A stretch of 25,639 nt of DNA, taken from IMG/VR virus record IMGVR_UViG_3300010300_000094, positions 1 to 25,639 of that record; one strand, 5' to 3'. Numbering within the stretch: the stretch's first letter is position 1; each line of letters opens with the position of its first letter. The notes beneath the pieces were generated by a model. The model worked only from the letters and a program-made list of their open reading frames with translations. It had not been told where the DNA came from and did no database searches. Source of the DNA: a virus. The position numbers and the translations under genes were made by a program. Of this stretch, positions 16,701-24,140 are shown piece by piece.

Positions 16701-19700
16701 CCCTTTGCACTTGATAGAAGAGCAACAGATTTTATTGACCTTAGACCAAGAGTCAATTCATATTCTACATCATCTAGTGATTCACCATTCTCATTTAACA
16801 GTAGAAGTTTCTCTTCTTCATCATCAGAAACAGTAGTATCAAATAAAACCATTGTAGTGGATTATTCCTACTACCTTGGTAGAATTGATAGGTTGTATTT
16901 GACTAAAGATGGAAAATTTGAAGTCAAAAAAGGAGAACCATCAGAATATCCAAAGGCACCAGTTTCAAATACTGAGGCATTTGAGGTTGCTGTCATATCC
17001 ATGACTCCATATGTCTTCAATGCAACAATTGACTCAAATGTGAAACTTATTCCACATAAGAGATTCACAATGAGTGATATTGGTGGACTTGAAAATAGAA
17101 TTAAAACCCTTGAAGAGTACACGACTTTATCTCTTCTAGAAACTGACACAAAAAATCTTTCAATTAAAGACCCAAATACAGGTTTAGATAAATTCAAATC
17201 TGGATTCTTCGTTGATAACTTTAGAAATCACAGATCACATAATTTATCTGGAGATTCATTCTTTGACATTGATGTCGAAAGAGGAGAGTGCAGACCAAGA
17301 TCCACAGAAAGAAATATACCCCTTACATTTGAGACTAAATCTTCACTGTCCGACCCAGTAAATGCAGACTATAGGTGGATTGAAGATTTTGAAGACTCGA
17401 ATGTCACCAGAAAGGGTAATGCATTAACTTTGTCATTCACTGAAGTAGATTTTATAGATCAACCTTTAGCGACCAGAACAGAGAATTTAAACCCATTCCA
17501 TATTGCACTATATGCAGGATCCATCTCACTCAATCCTGCATCAGACTTCTGGATGGAAGAAGTCATTTTACCAACACCAGATGTAGTCAAGATCGATTCT
17601 CCATTTGATGGAATGGCATCTCTTCTTGGTGTTGAAGATCGTGAAAATGGTGGAATGGCCGCAAGTTATTGGAATTCTCACGAGCAAACTTGGACAGGAA
17701 GAGAACAAATCAAAGAAGAAGTTCTTAGTGACGTAGAGGTTGGCAGACAAAGAACTTCCAATAGATTGCTAAGAGGTAATGGAATCAGAAGAATTACAAC
17801 CGATGCTGTAACTAGACAAAGAGAATTACTTAATACATTTAATGAAACAGGTATCGATAGAGAATTTGGTTTCGAACTTACCGCTGGCGAAGAAGTTGTA
17901 AGTCTTGGAAGTAGAGTCATTGGAGTAGATGTTCTCTTCAATTGCAGATCAAGGAATGTTGAAGTTGTTGGCAAGAGATTAAAACCAAATACCAGATACT
18001 ACGTTTTTATGGAAAACGTAGACATGACAGATTATTGCGTTCCAAAACTTCTTCCAATTACTATGGTTAGAGGTTCTTTTGCAACTGGTGATATTGTTGA
18101 TACTGTTACTCCTCCTGGATCGTCAACAGCAAGTATTAGAATGAGATTGGCACAACCAAACCATTTGTTTGGACCATTCAATGCTCCAACAGATACTGTT
18201 GATTCAAGTATTAATGGAACTACTTTATACTCTGGAAGCAGTGAATATTTAAATATCGACACTGCTGGACTTGCATTTCAAACAAGACCAGACCATCTTG
18301 GATGGGTAAAGTCTGGAAGCAAATTAGTTAATATTTCTGGAACAGCAGAAGCAACTGTTGATAATATTGAATTGGTATCGGATAGTACTGGAACTATCAT
18401 ATTCTCCTTACATATCCCAGATCCAAAAGTTTCAAGTAATCCTAAGTTTACGACTGGAAGCAATACAATCAGATTGACAACGAGTTCAGTAAACTCAAAT
18501 CAATTGGATAAGAGTGAAAGTTCTGCGGAAGCAGTGTTTGTTGCCACTGGATATGCTCAAAATGTCCAAGAGCAAACTTTATCGATCAAAACTGCAGAAG
18601 TAGAAAGAAAACAGATCGGCAGTGATCAACCAATTAGTAGGATTACACAAGAACTTGAAGAAGAAACAATCGTAGTCCAGGAAACTAGAGACACTGGTTG
18701 GTATGATCCACTTGCTCAGTCTTTCTTGGTTGATAGAAACCAAAGTCAAGATGGAGTCTTTATTACTGGTGGTGAAGTTTACTTTAAAGAAAAAGATCCA
18801 AATGTTGCGGTGACGGTTCAAATTAGAACCATGAGAGATGGAACTCCAACTACTACTATTGTTCCATATGGTGAAGTTACACTAAATCCATCAAGTGTAA
18901 ACACTTCAACTGATGGTAGCGTTGCAACAAGATTTACCTTCAATACACCAGTTTACTTGCAAAGTGGTTATGAGTATGCTCTGGTACTGGTAGCACCAAC
19001 AGAAAAGTATCTTGCATTTGTAACAAGAATGGGAGAGGAAGATTTAATCCTCCAAACAGTTTATAATAGACAACCATATCTTGGTTCTCTGTTCAAATCA
19101 CAAAATAGTTCAACTTGGACTCCAAGTCAACTTGAAGACTTGAAATTTAAGTTGTTCAAAGCAAAATTTGTAACAAATACTCCATCATTTATTACTTTCT
19201 ATAATAAAGAACTTCCATTAGTGAAGGTCAGAAAAAATAATCCAGTAGTAGCATACTCTAAGAGACAATATGTATCTATAGCAAGTACAAATACTGCATT
19301 TGCCCAAGGAAATACCATTACACAGGGTTCCAATTCTGGAGATATTTTTGCCACTGGAGGTCCAGTTGATCTTGGTGGATCGGCATTAACTGTTTCATAT
19401 TCTGGTATTGGATTGACTGATGGAACTTTTACTGGAATAGGATTTACATCTCTAACTGGATTTGGAAATTCTTGTCTTGCTACTGTTACAGTTTCAAGTG
19501 GAGCTATCAGTAATATTAGTGTAACTGATTCTGGTTCTGGATATGCAGTTGGAGATCTTTTACTTGCAAATCAAATTGGAGAGACTGGATCTGGAGTAAG
19601 AGTAACAGTTGGATCTGTCAGTCAAACAAACTTAATTGTCCTTGATAATATTGATACAAATATTACCACTGGAATAGCGTTGACGTATTACAATTCTGTT

Positions 19701-20996
19701 GGTTCTTCTTCGACTATTTCTGCTCCTACTTCTGTAAATGATGATCCAATTAGAGATGGTTATACCTTACTGTTTGATCACCACAATCATGGTATGCATT
19801 CCAGCACTAATAAGGTGAAGGTTGTAGATTTTGCAACTGATATTGCACCAACCAATTTGATTAGTGCAATAGATGACGATACGACTGTAATCACCGTTGG
19901 TGATGGAAGCAACTTTGTTAATTTTGAAGGATCTCCAGTTGGTGCAGCAAATACAGGGTACATTAAAATAAACAAAGAAATCATTTCTTACAATACTATT
20001 TCTGGAAATGATATTACAATTACTTCTAGAGTGATTGATTCTAGTTTAAAATCAAATCACTCACAAAATGATGCAGTTTATAAGTATGAATTCAACTCTG
20101 TATCTCTCTTAAAGATAAACAAAGAACATAACATAGATCCAAGAGATAAAACATTTAATTCGTATTATCTGAAGTTAAGCGATACTTCTAAAACCTTTGG
20201 ATCAACTAAATCTGGTGGAGGAAGTGCATTACAAATTTCACAAAATATTCCATTCGAATATATTGATCCACAATTTAATATGATTACTCCAACTGGAACA
20301 AATGTCACTGCTTCAATTAAAACTACATCTGGAACAAGTTTAAGTGGTTCTGAATCTTCTTTCTTAGATTTAGGATATGAAGGAGTGTCGTTGAACAAAC
20401 TAAATCGTTTAGATAGTTCCAGAATAATAGCATCTGATGTAAATGAATACAATTTACTTGGAGGTTCTAAGTCATTTGCTATTACCTTAGCATTATCAAC
20501 ATCTAAAGAAGATGTTTCACCAATTATTGACTTAGACAGAGCAAACGTAATTGCAATAAGCAATCTTGTAGACTCGAATGTTTCTGATTTCGAAACAGAT
20601 AGTAGAGTTAGGATTTCTGGTTCTGATCCAAATTCTGCTATTTATGAAACAAGAAAAATATCTCTTGAATTCCCATCAAATTCACTCTATGTTCAGTTTG
20701 ATGGACATAGAGAGGCAGAAGGACAATTTAAGGTATTCTACAAATTATTCAGAAGTGATTCTGCAGATTCACAACAAGTTTACATACCATTTAATTCAGA
20801 TGGTTCATCAGATAAGGTTGTAAATCCAAATTCACTAGAAAATAGTTTTAGCGAGTACAAGTTTACTGCTGATAATATGGCACAGTTTAGTGGATTTATG
20901 ATTAAGGTTGTAATGACATCAACAAACCAAGCAAAACCACCAAGATTGAAGAACTTTAGAGCAATTGCATTGAGATCATTTAGCGTAGATGGATAA
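13746..20996 (+). CDS. Giant virion structural protein with DUF4815-like N-terminus
   Basis: A 2,416-residue protein in the place of T4 genes 9-12. The opening (YFDDFNDEKNYNKVLFKPGF, then PVQSRELTTLQSILQNQIEK, residues 12-51) is the signature of the DUF4815 family of myovirus structural proteins; this domain probably runs to about residue 600. A Ser-rich stretch covers 1006-1033. A conserved helical motif lies at about 1111-1130 (GGLENRIKTLEEYTTLSLLE). A segment beginning YDPLAQSFLV (1653-1662) starts a beta-rich domain typical of large phage baseplate/fibre proteins. One GSGYA module (about 1909-1958) and one EII module (about 2045-2115) follow. The C-terminus reads like a beta domain (GQFKVFYKLF, then FMIKVVMTSTN and LKNFRAIALRS). 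Translation starts 4 bases after gp8 and the end overlaps the next gene by 8 bases. It is probably a peripheral baseplate or fibre-network protein; exact role not known to me. Confidence 0.85.
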   Translation: MTQNTNLNVSPYFDDFNDEKNYNKVLFKPGFPVQSRELTTLQSILQNQIEKFGQHFFKEGSVVIPGGTFYDDSYFAVRVDPNFLGVPVSTYLDVLVNNRIEIQGEISGVKATVVNKVSYLESEDGYDTLYVKYNSSGSDGSTRVFQNGENLITLSDITYASTSIDANNTFARCIVSDSTKTGSSASISEGVFFIRGYFVKVNSSTVILDQYSNTPSYRIGLLISEEIVTASSLNQDLYDNSQGFSNESAPGADRFRVTATLHKKLLTDTSDENFVELMRVDNGSIERFVNKTDYNIFKDELARRTYDESGDYYVRQFALDVRESLNDRIGNNGIYLNTQTTQNGNTPSDDIFTIQVSPGKAYVRGYEIDKISTTSIDVLKPRTIKSKENVSLPVNVKNIMEVENVYGSPKIGFSTTYTIELHDRRLASNGLLDGSSVQIGKAKVYDYNQSVSGITTTKYELRLLDIQTFTNITVGFALTASAGSYVKGKYSGSSGISVSAVTGGTTISLQDVRGDFQINEPLEINGVDVGRNITTIRDYDTTDTKAVGATVGLSTFAANVTLSRQKKSFTEASQFTINSNGTVTSSSIWDFRDYVKVGDIIRYSEPASTLPTFNRVNAVNQSNFVVEDIPSVTNVCDGGVTGSTFTTTDVDILIPSLNLNADPGYRIKLKDEYISSINLLDSSYIVRKQFNENVTGSTFTFQLSSLGDNDLYFEPFTQDNYILTWETGQKEVILSTQVTFDSNFRELTINSLSRTGNATLTATCRRTKLSSKNKSIKRCSNLIVSRSKHQGSGIGSTTFGDGLSYSEVYGTRVQDDQISLNVADVSRILAIFESNDSSNPSLPSIVVSSQSDTFTNNVIVGEQFIGATSGAVARVVDILSGTQLNFVYENDRLFEVGESFTLKTSGIVAQISSLSVGSRNISKNYVLDDGQRSEFCDFGRIVRKRNIPEPTKKIRIVFDYFSNNESSGTVESINSYSSVNYSNDIPFALDRRATDFIDLRPRVNSYSTSSSDSPFSFNSRSFSSSSSETVVSNKTIVVDYSYYLGRIDRLYLTKDGKFEVKKGEPSEYPKAPVSNTEAFEVAVISMTPYVFNATIDSNVKLIPHKRFTMSDIGGLENRIKTLEEYTTLSLLETDTKNLSIKDPNTGLDKFKSGFFVDNFRNHRSHNLSGDSFFDIDVERGECRPRSTERNIPLTFETKSSLSDPVNADYRWIEDFEDSNVTRKGNALTLSFTEVDFIDQPLATRTENLNPFHIALYAGSISLNPASDFWMEEVILPTPDVVKIDSPFDGMASLLGVEDRENGGMAASYWNSHEQTWTGREQIKEEVLSDVEVGRQRTSNRLLRGNGIRRITTDAVTRQRELLNTFNETGIDREFGFELTAGEEVVSLGSRVIGVDVLFNCRSRNVEVVGKRLKPNTRYYVFMENVDMTDYCVPKLLPITMVRGSFATGDIVDTVTPPGSSTASIRMRLAQPNHLFGPFNAPTDTVDSSINGTTLYSGSSEYLNIDTAGLAFQTRPDHLGWVKSGSKLVNISGTAEATVDNIELVSDSTGTIIFSLHIPDPKVSSNPKFTTGSNTIRLTTSSVNSNQLDKSESSAEAVFVATGYAQNVQEQTLSIKTAEVERKQIGSDQPISRITQELEEETIVVQETRDTGWYDPLAQSFLVDRNQSQDGVFITGGEVYFKEKDPNVAVTVQIRTMRDGTPTTTIVPYGEVTLNPSSVNTSTDGSVATRFTFNTPVYLQSGYEYALVLVAPTEKYLAFVTRMGEEDLILQTVYNRQPYLGSLFKSQNSSTWTPSQLEDLKFKLFKAKFVTNTPSFITFYNKELPLVKVRKNNPVVAYSKRQYVSIASTNTAFAQGNTITQGSNSGDIFATGGPVDLGGSALTVSYSGIGLTDGTFTGIGFTSLTGFGNSCLATVTVSSGAISNISVTDSGSGYAVGDLLLANQIGETGSGVRVTVGSVSQTNLIVLDNIDTNITTGIALTYYNSVGSSSTISAPTSVNDDPIRDGYTLLFDHHNHGMHSSTNKVKVVDFATDIAPTNLISAIDDDTTVITVGDGSNFVNFEGSPVGAANTGYIKINKEIISYNTISGNDITITSRVIDSSLKSNHSQNDAVYKYEFNSVSLLKINKEHNIDPRDKTFNSYYLKLSDTSKTFGSTKSGGGSALQISQNIPFEYIDPQFNMITPTGTNVTASIKTTSGTSLSGSESSFLDLGYEGVSLNKLNRLDSSRIIASDVNEYNLLGGSKSFAITLALSTSKEDVSPIIDLDRANVIAISNLVDSNVSDFETDSRVRISGSDPNSAIYETRKISLEFPSNSLYVQFDGHREAEGQFKVFYKLFRSDSADSQQVYIPFNSDGSSDKVVNPNSLENSFSEYKFTADNMAQFSGFMIKVVMTSTNQAKPPRLKNFRAIALRSFSVDG

Positions 20997-21213
20997 TTAT
21001 ATTAAAGTAAAATCAGATTCTTCTCTTGTGCGAAACAAGGAGTCGAATGCAATAATAAACAATAATGAAAATGAATTTGAAAAATTCATTCGACTCTCAG
21101 AAACAAAATATAAGGAAAAGATGGAATTGAGAATTTTAAAGGATGAAGTCCAGCAAATTAAAACGGATATTAATGAAATAAAATTCTTATTAAAATCAAT
21201 TGTGAATGGTTAA
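20989..21213 (+). CDS. Small coiled-coil protein, function unknown
   Basis: A 74-residue protein starting inside the last codons of the giant upstream gene (8-base overlap), which indicates coupled translation. The N-terminus (MDNYIKVKSDSSLVRNKESN, then AIINNN) resembles a family of short proteins I recall at this place in cyano-T4 phages. The C-terminal half (about 38-73) is charged and heptad-like (RILKDEVQQIKTDINEIKFL), which suggests a short coiled coil. It could be an assembly helper or a small baseplate component. Function is not established. Confidence 0.75.
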   Translation: MDNYIKVKSDSSLVRNKESNAIINNNENEFEKFIRLSETKYKEKMELRILKDEVQQIKTDINEIKFLLKSIVNG

Positions 21214-21215
21214 CT

Positions 21216-21223
21216 TATAAATA
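21216..21223 (+). promoter_or_regulatory. T4-type late promoter before the BppU-like gene
   Basis: Perfect TATAAATA box in the 37-base gap after the coiled-coil gene, 27 bases before the next ATG. It is a likely start for transcripts covering the small structural genes and the neck genes. Confidence 0.75.
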
Positions 21224-21228
21224 CCTAA

Positions 21229-21238
21229 AGGATATCCT
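21229..21238. repeat. 10-bp perfect palindrome in leader of BppU-like gene
   Basis: AGGATATCCT is its own reverse complement and lies 5 bases after a TATAAATA box, around the expected transcription start. It has no loop and no T-run, so it is not a terminator. It may be chance; its AGGAT half is the only Shine-Dalgarno-like sequence near this gene but is too far from the ATG. Confidence 0.4.
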
Positions 21239-21250
21239 GACTTTATACTA

Positions 21251-21589
21251 ATGGCAGCATATGTTAGTAATATTGTAATAGATGTTGGGGCTGATTTTTA
21301 TCAGTTATTCAACTTAGAGGATAATAGTGGAAACTATTTAAATTTGAGTGGTTATAGTGGATCTTCCGTGATGAAAAAACATCCATCATCTTTAAATGCA
21401 AGTGCTACATTTTCAGTTACATTTCCAAACGTGTCTTTGGGTAAGTTGCAAATAGGATTAGCATCATCTATAACATCAACACTCAAACCAGGAAGATACG
21501 TATACGATATTCTCATAGATGATGGATCTACAAAAACTAGAGTTGTAGAAGGAAGTGCTATAGTTACTGCTGGAGTTACGGTAGGGTAA
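21251..21589 (+). CDS. BppU-N-like beta-sandwich structural protein
   Basis: A 112-residue protein. The pattern of an opening IDVGADFYQLFNLEDNSGNY, a following LNLSGYSGSSVMKK, a central LGKLQIGLASSITSTLKPG and a closing GRYVYDILIDDGSTKTRVVE is that of the small beta-sandwich domain at the N-terminus of baseplate upper proteins (BppU-N-like), here standing alone. Such domains attach fibres or receptor-binding proteins to baseplates. It is preceded by a TATAAATA late promoter box (21216-21223) and a 10-base perfect palindrome. Only three bases separate it from the next gene. The domain call rests on pattern memory, not on a profile search. Confidence 0.75.
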   Translation: MAAYVSNIVIDVGADFYQLFNLEDNSGNYLNLSGYSGSSVMKKHPSSLNASATFSVTFPNVSLGKLQIGLASSITSTLKPGRYVYDILIDDGSTKTRVVEGSAIVTAGVTVG

Positions 21590-21591
21590 AA

Positions 21592-21789
21592 ATGGCAGAC
21601 ATTAGAGTAAGAGTAGGAACACAAGAGTCTATAAAAATAAGATCAGCCATTACTGGAAATGTTAGTTTTGGATTGGGTGAACTTGTTGATGTAAATACGG
21701 AATCACTTTCTGATGGAATGGTGCTAATTTACAATGGCACAGAAGGAAAGTGGAAATCTAGTGCGGAATTAGATGGCGGAAGTTATTGA
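21592..21789 (+). CDS. Fibre-motif miniprotein, putative structural protein
   Basis: A 65-residue protein. Its second half (about 28-55, ELVDVNTESLSDGMVLIYNG then TEGKWKSS) is the LxDVxxxxLxDGxVLxYNxxxGKW motif that recurs in phage tail-fibre and fibre-adaptor proteins. The N-terminus (MADIRVRVGTQESIKIRS) also resembles cyanophage structural proteins. It is far too short for a fibre, so it may be an adaptor or a reduced fibre N-terminus. AGGGT 5 bases before the ATG is a fair ribosome site. The gene sits directly behind the BppU-like gene and ahead of gp13, near where T4 carries wac (fibritin); there is no fibritin-like coiled coil. Confidence 0.7.
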   Translation: MADIRVRVGTQESIKIRSAITGNVSFGLGELVDVNTESLSDGMVLIYNGTEGKWKSSAELDGGSY

Positions 21790-21793
21790 TCCA

Positions 21794-21801
21794 AATAAAT
21801 A
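21794..21801 (+). promoter_or_regulatory. Late-promoter-like box before gp13
   Basis: AATAAATA in the 33-base gap before gp13, 21 bases from its ATG. It differs from the T4 late consensus TATAAATA at the first base only. Spacing agrees with the other boxes in this window. Confidence 0.55.
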
Positions 21802-21822
21802 TCAAAAAACAGGTATCGAAGA

Positions 21823-22638
21823 ATGAGTCAACCAACAAGTAGACAAGGTTTAATTGATTATTGTCTAAGAAGACTTGGATATCCTGTTTTGGAAATTAAT
21901 GTCGATGATGATCAAATTGACGATTTAGTTGACGATGCAATTCAACATTTTCAAGAATATCATTTTGATGGTATCGAAAGAGTTTTTCTGAAGCATCAGA
22001 TTTCGGAGTCTGAGAAGGAAACACTAAAAACTGGTATAACAACAACCACTGCAACATCAACGGTTGGTGTATCTTCTGTTGACTGGAAAGAAAGTACAAA
22101 CTTTTTACAATTACCAGATCATGTGCTTGGGGTCAATAAAGTCTTCAAGATGGATAATAGTACAATCTCCAGTGGACTGTTTAATATAAAATATCAGTTA
22201 TTCTTAAACGATCTATATTACTATGGGGCACTTGATCTATTAAATTATGCGATGACAAAAACATATCTGGAAGATCTTAGCAGATTGATCACTCCAGATA
22301 TTCAATTACGTTTTAATAAAAAGAGACATAGACTATATCTTGATATTGATTATGCAAGTTTTAGTTCTGATACATATATTGTTCTCGATTGCTATAGACT
22401 TGTCGATCCAGCAGATGCAGAATCAATCTATAATGACTGGTGGTTAAAAAAGTATCTTACGTCACTGATCAAGAGGCAATGGGGACAAAATTTAATTAAA
22501 TTCCAAGGAGTCATGCTTCCTGGTGGAGTTCAATTAAATGGAAGACAATTATATGATGATGCAGTTCGTGAAATAGAAGAAATAGAAAGAGAACTAAGAG
22601 ACACATACGAAATGCCACCATTAGATATGATAGGTTAA
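21823..22638 (+). CDS. gp13: Neck protein gp13 (head completion)
   Basis: Homologue of T4 gp13, which with gp14 forms the neck that closes the filled head and joins it to the tail. The 271-residue product begins with a segment (SRQGLIDYCLRRLGYPVLEI, residues 6-25) equivalent to T4 [20 protein letters not shown]. It continues with DDQIDDLVDDAIQHFQEYHF then DGI, against T4 [25 protein letters not shown]. Near the end it carries the diagnostic QGVMLPGGVQLNGRQLYDDA (229-247), against T4 [20 protein letters not shown]. Length is close to T4 (309). A late-promoter-like box (AATAAATA) lies 21 bases upstream, and AGGT lies 8 bases before the ATG. Confidence 0.96.
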   Translation: MSQPTSRQGLIDYCLRRLGYPVLEINVDDDQIDDLVDDAIQHFQEYHFDGIERVFLKHQISESEKETLKTGITTTTATSTVGVSSVDWKESTNFLQLPDHVLGVNKVFKMDNSTISSGLFNIKYQLFLNDLYYYGALDLLNYAMTKTYLEDLSRLITPDIQLRFNKKRHRLYLDIDYASFSSDTYIVLDCYRLVDPADAESIYNDWWLKKYLTSLIKRQWGQNLIKFQGVMLPGGVQLNGRQLYDDAVREIEEIERELRDTYEMPPLDMIG

Positions 22639-22642
22639 TATT

Positions 22643-24112
22643 ATGCCATTAAACTCATACTTTCTACAAGGATCAGCAAGTGAGCAAAGATTAGTTCAGG
22701 ATCTAATTAATGAACAATTAAAAATTTATGGGCAAGATGTTTCATATTTGCCCAGAAAAATTATAAACAGAGATGCAATTTTTAGAGATGTAGTTGCTTC
22801 TAATTTTGATGCTTCATTCAAAATAGAAGCATATATCATGAACTACCAAGGTTTTGAGGGTAGTGGTGACATACTTTCAAAATTTGGTGTGCAAACAACT
22901 GATTCCATCACATTTATAGTATCAAAGGAAAGATATGAGGACTTTATAAGTCCCTTTTTATCAGAATCTACTGGAGATGATTTGCTCTTGTTATCAAGAC
23001 CAAGAGAAGGAGATTTAATATATCTTCCACTAGATAATACTATGTTTGAAATAAAATATGTTGAGGGGAAAAAACCTTTCTATCAATTAAACAATCTGTA
23101 TGTATATCAATTGAGTTGTGAAGTTATAGACTACGCTCTCGATGATAATATATTTACATCCGATGATGAGGCAGATCAATCTGTAGTTGGTTTTGATGTT
23201 GAAGAAACCATACTGGAAATGATCAACGATTTAGCAGAAACTGCAACTGGATCTATAGAAACATATCAACAGTATTATGTCAATAGAGAATTAGCAGTTC
23301 CTGTGGAATTAAATAATTCATATTCTGTATTTAATATTGACTTAATTAATGATGGGACTGGTTATACCGAAGCACCAGTCGTTTCAATTTCAACTTCTCC
23401 CACAGGAAATATTTTGCATAATGCTACTGCCGTGGCAATAATGACTAGTAAGACTGGACAAGTTGGAAAATCTATTGATGAAATTTTAATTTCAAACCCT
23501 GGTTATGGATATACTTTACCACCTTCAGTATCAATAATTAGTCAGAGTGGTTCTGGTGCTATAGCAACTGCTATAGTTAATAGAGGAGCATTGATGCCAC
23601 CGATAATAACTTCTGCAGGAAGTCAATATTCAGTTGCACCAACAGTTGGTATAACAAGTATTGGCGGAGCAATTCCACCAGTTGCTATTGCAAACATAAA
23701 TTCAAGTGGAATAGTAACATCAGTATACTATAGATACTCTGGAAAAGATTACCATATAAATCAAGAAGACCAAACTATAACATTCTCCGATCCAGATGCA
23801 TCAAGTTCTTCTTCTGGCAATTATGTGTTTAAAGAAATAGTTAAAGGCGTATCAACTGGAACAACTGCATATGTTCAAGAGTGGGATGGTCAAGATAAGA
23901 TACTAAAAGTTTCTACAATTTCTGGATCATTCTCACTGGGAGAACAAGTTGTTGGAATCGGAACTACTTTAAATGGATCAGACTCAAGTTATACAATTAA
24001 AAATATTGTAAAACTCGGATTAACAGATTTGAACTCTCAAAATAAAGTGATAGAAACTGAGGCTGATGAAATATTAGATTTCAGCGAATCCAACCCATTT
24101 GGTGAGTTCTAA
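22643..24112 (+). CDS. gp14: Neck protein gp14, enlarged by inserted beta modules
   Basis: Homologue of T4 gp14, partner of gp13 in the neck. The core matches over residues 15-150: YGQDVSYLPRKIINRDAIFR (29-48) against T4 RGVECYYVPREYVSPDLIF, YIMNYQGFEGSGDILSKFGV (64-83) against T4 [20 protein letters not shown], and REGDLIYLPLDNTMFEIKYV (121-140) against T4 [20 protein letters not shown]. The acidic C-terminus (FSESNPFGEF) recalls T4 ESSPFDNDFMD. At 489 residues it is nearly twice T4 gp14 (256). The extra part, about 230-455, holds three to four Gly-rich GTGYT-type modules (231-362) and one WD-type module (398-454) also found in the baseplate proteins of this phage. It starts 4 bases after gp13. 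Confidence 0.95.
   Translation: MPLNSYFLQGSASEQRLVQDLINEQLKIYGQDVSYLPRKIINRDAIFRDVVASNFDASFKIEAYIMNYQGFEGSGDILSKFGVQTTDSITFIVSKERYEDFISPFLSESTGDDLLLLSRPREGDLIYLPLDNTMFEIKYVEGKKPFYQLNNLYVYQLSCEVIDYALDDNIFTSDDEADQSVVGFDVEETILEMINDLAETATGSIETYQQYYVNRELAVPVELNNSYSVFNIDLINDGTGYTEAPVVSISTSPTGNILHNATAVAIMTSKTGQVGKSIDEILISNPGYGYTLPPSVSIISQSGSGAIATAIVNRGALMPPIITSAGSQYSVAPTVGITSIGGAIPPVAIANINSSGIVTSVYYRYSGKDYHINQEDQTITFSDPDASSSSSGNYVFKEIVKGVSTGTTAYVQEWDGQDKILKVSTISGSFSLGEQVVGIGTTLNGSDSSYTIKNIVKLGLTDLNSQNKVIETEADEILDFSESNPFGEF
23335..23730 (+). repeat. GSGYT-type modules inserted in gp14
   Basis: Three to four copies at gp14 residues about 231-362: NDGTGYTEAPVVSIS, NPGYGYTLPPSVSIIS, SAGSQYSVAPTVGITS and a trailing IVTSVYYRYSGKDY. 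A related single copy lies in the DUF4815 giant near 19471-19620 (DSGSGYAVGDLLLAN). Confidence 0.75.
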
Positions 24113-24115
24113 ATA
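24108..24115 (+). promoter_or_regulatory. Late-promoter-like box before gp15
   Basis: TCTAAATA overlaps the TAA stop of gp14 and lies 25 bases before the gp15 ATG. The CTAAATA form is a known variant of T4-type late promoters. Spacing matches the boxes before gp8 and gp13. Confidence 0.55.
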
Positions 24116-24140
24116 GTTAGTATACGTACATTATAAGATA

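Noticed and set aside
16612-16836. 74-codon + frame overlapping the giant
   Set aside because: Out-of-frame shadow of the Ser/Thr-rich region; low-complexity Leu/Ile/His content and no start signal.
16871-17197. 108-codon reverse-strand open frame
   Set aside because: Lies opposite the conserved GGLENRIKTLEEYT region of the giant, which clearly is the coding strand.
20165-20563. 132-codon reverse-strand open frame
   Set aside because: It lies entirely opposite the DUF4815 giant, has no ribosome site or homology I recognise, and all real genes here are on the + strand.
21225-21245. Terminator hairpin after the coiled-coil gene
   Set aside because: The palindrome has no loop and is not followed by a T-run, and it lies downstream of a promoter box for the next gene.
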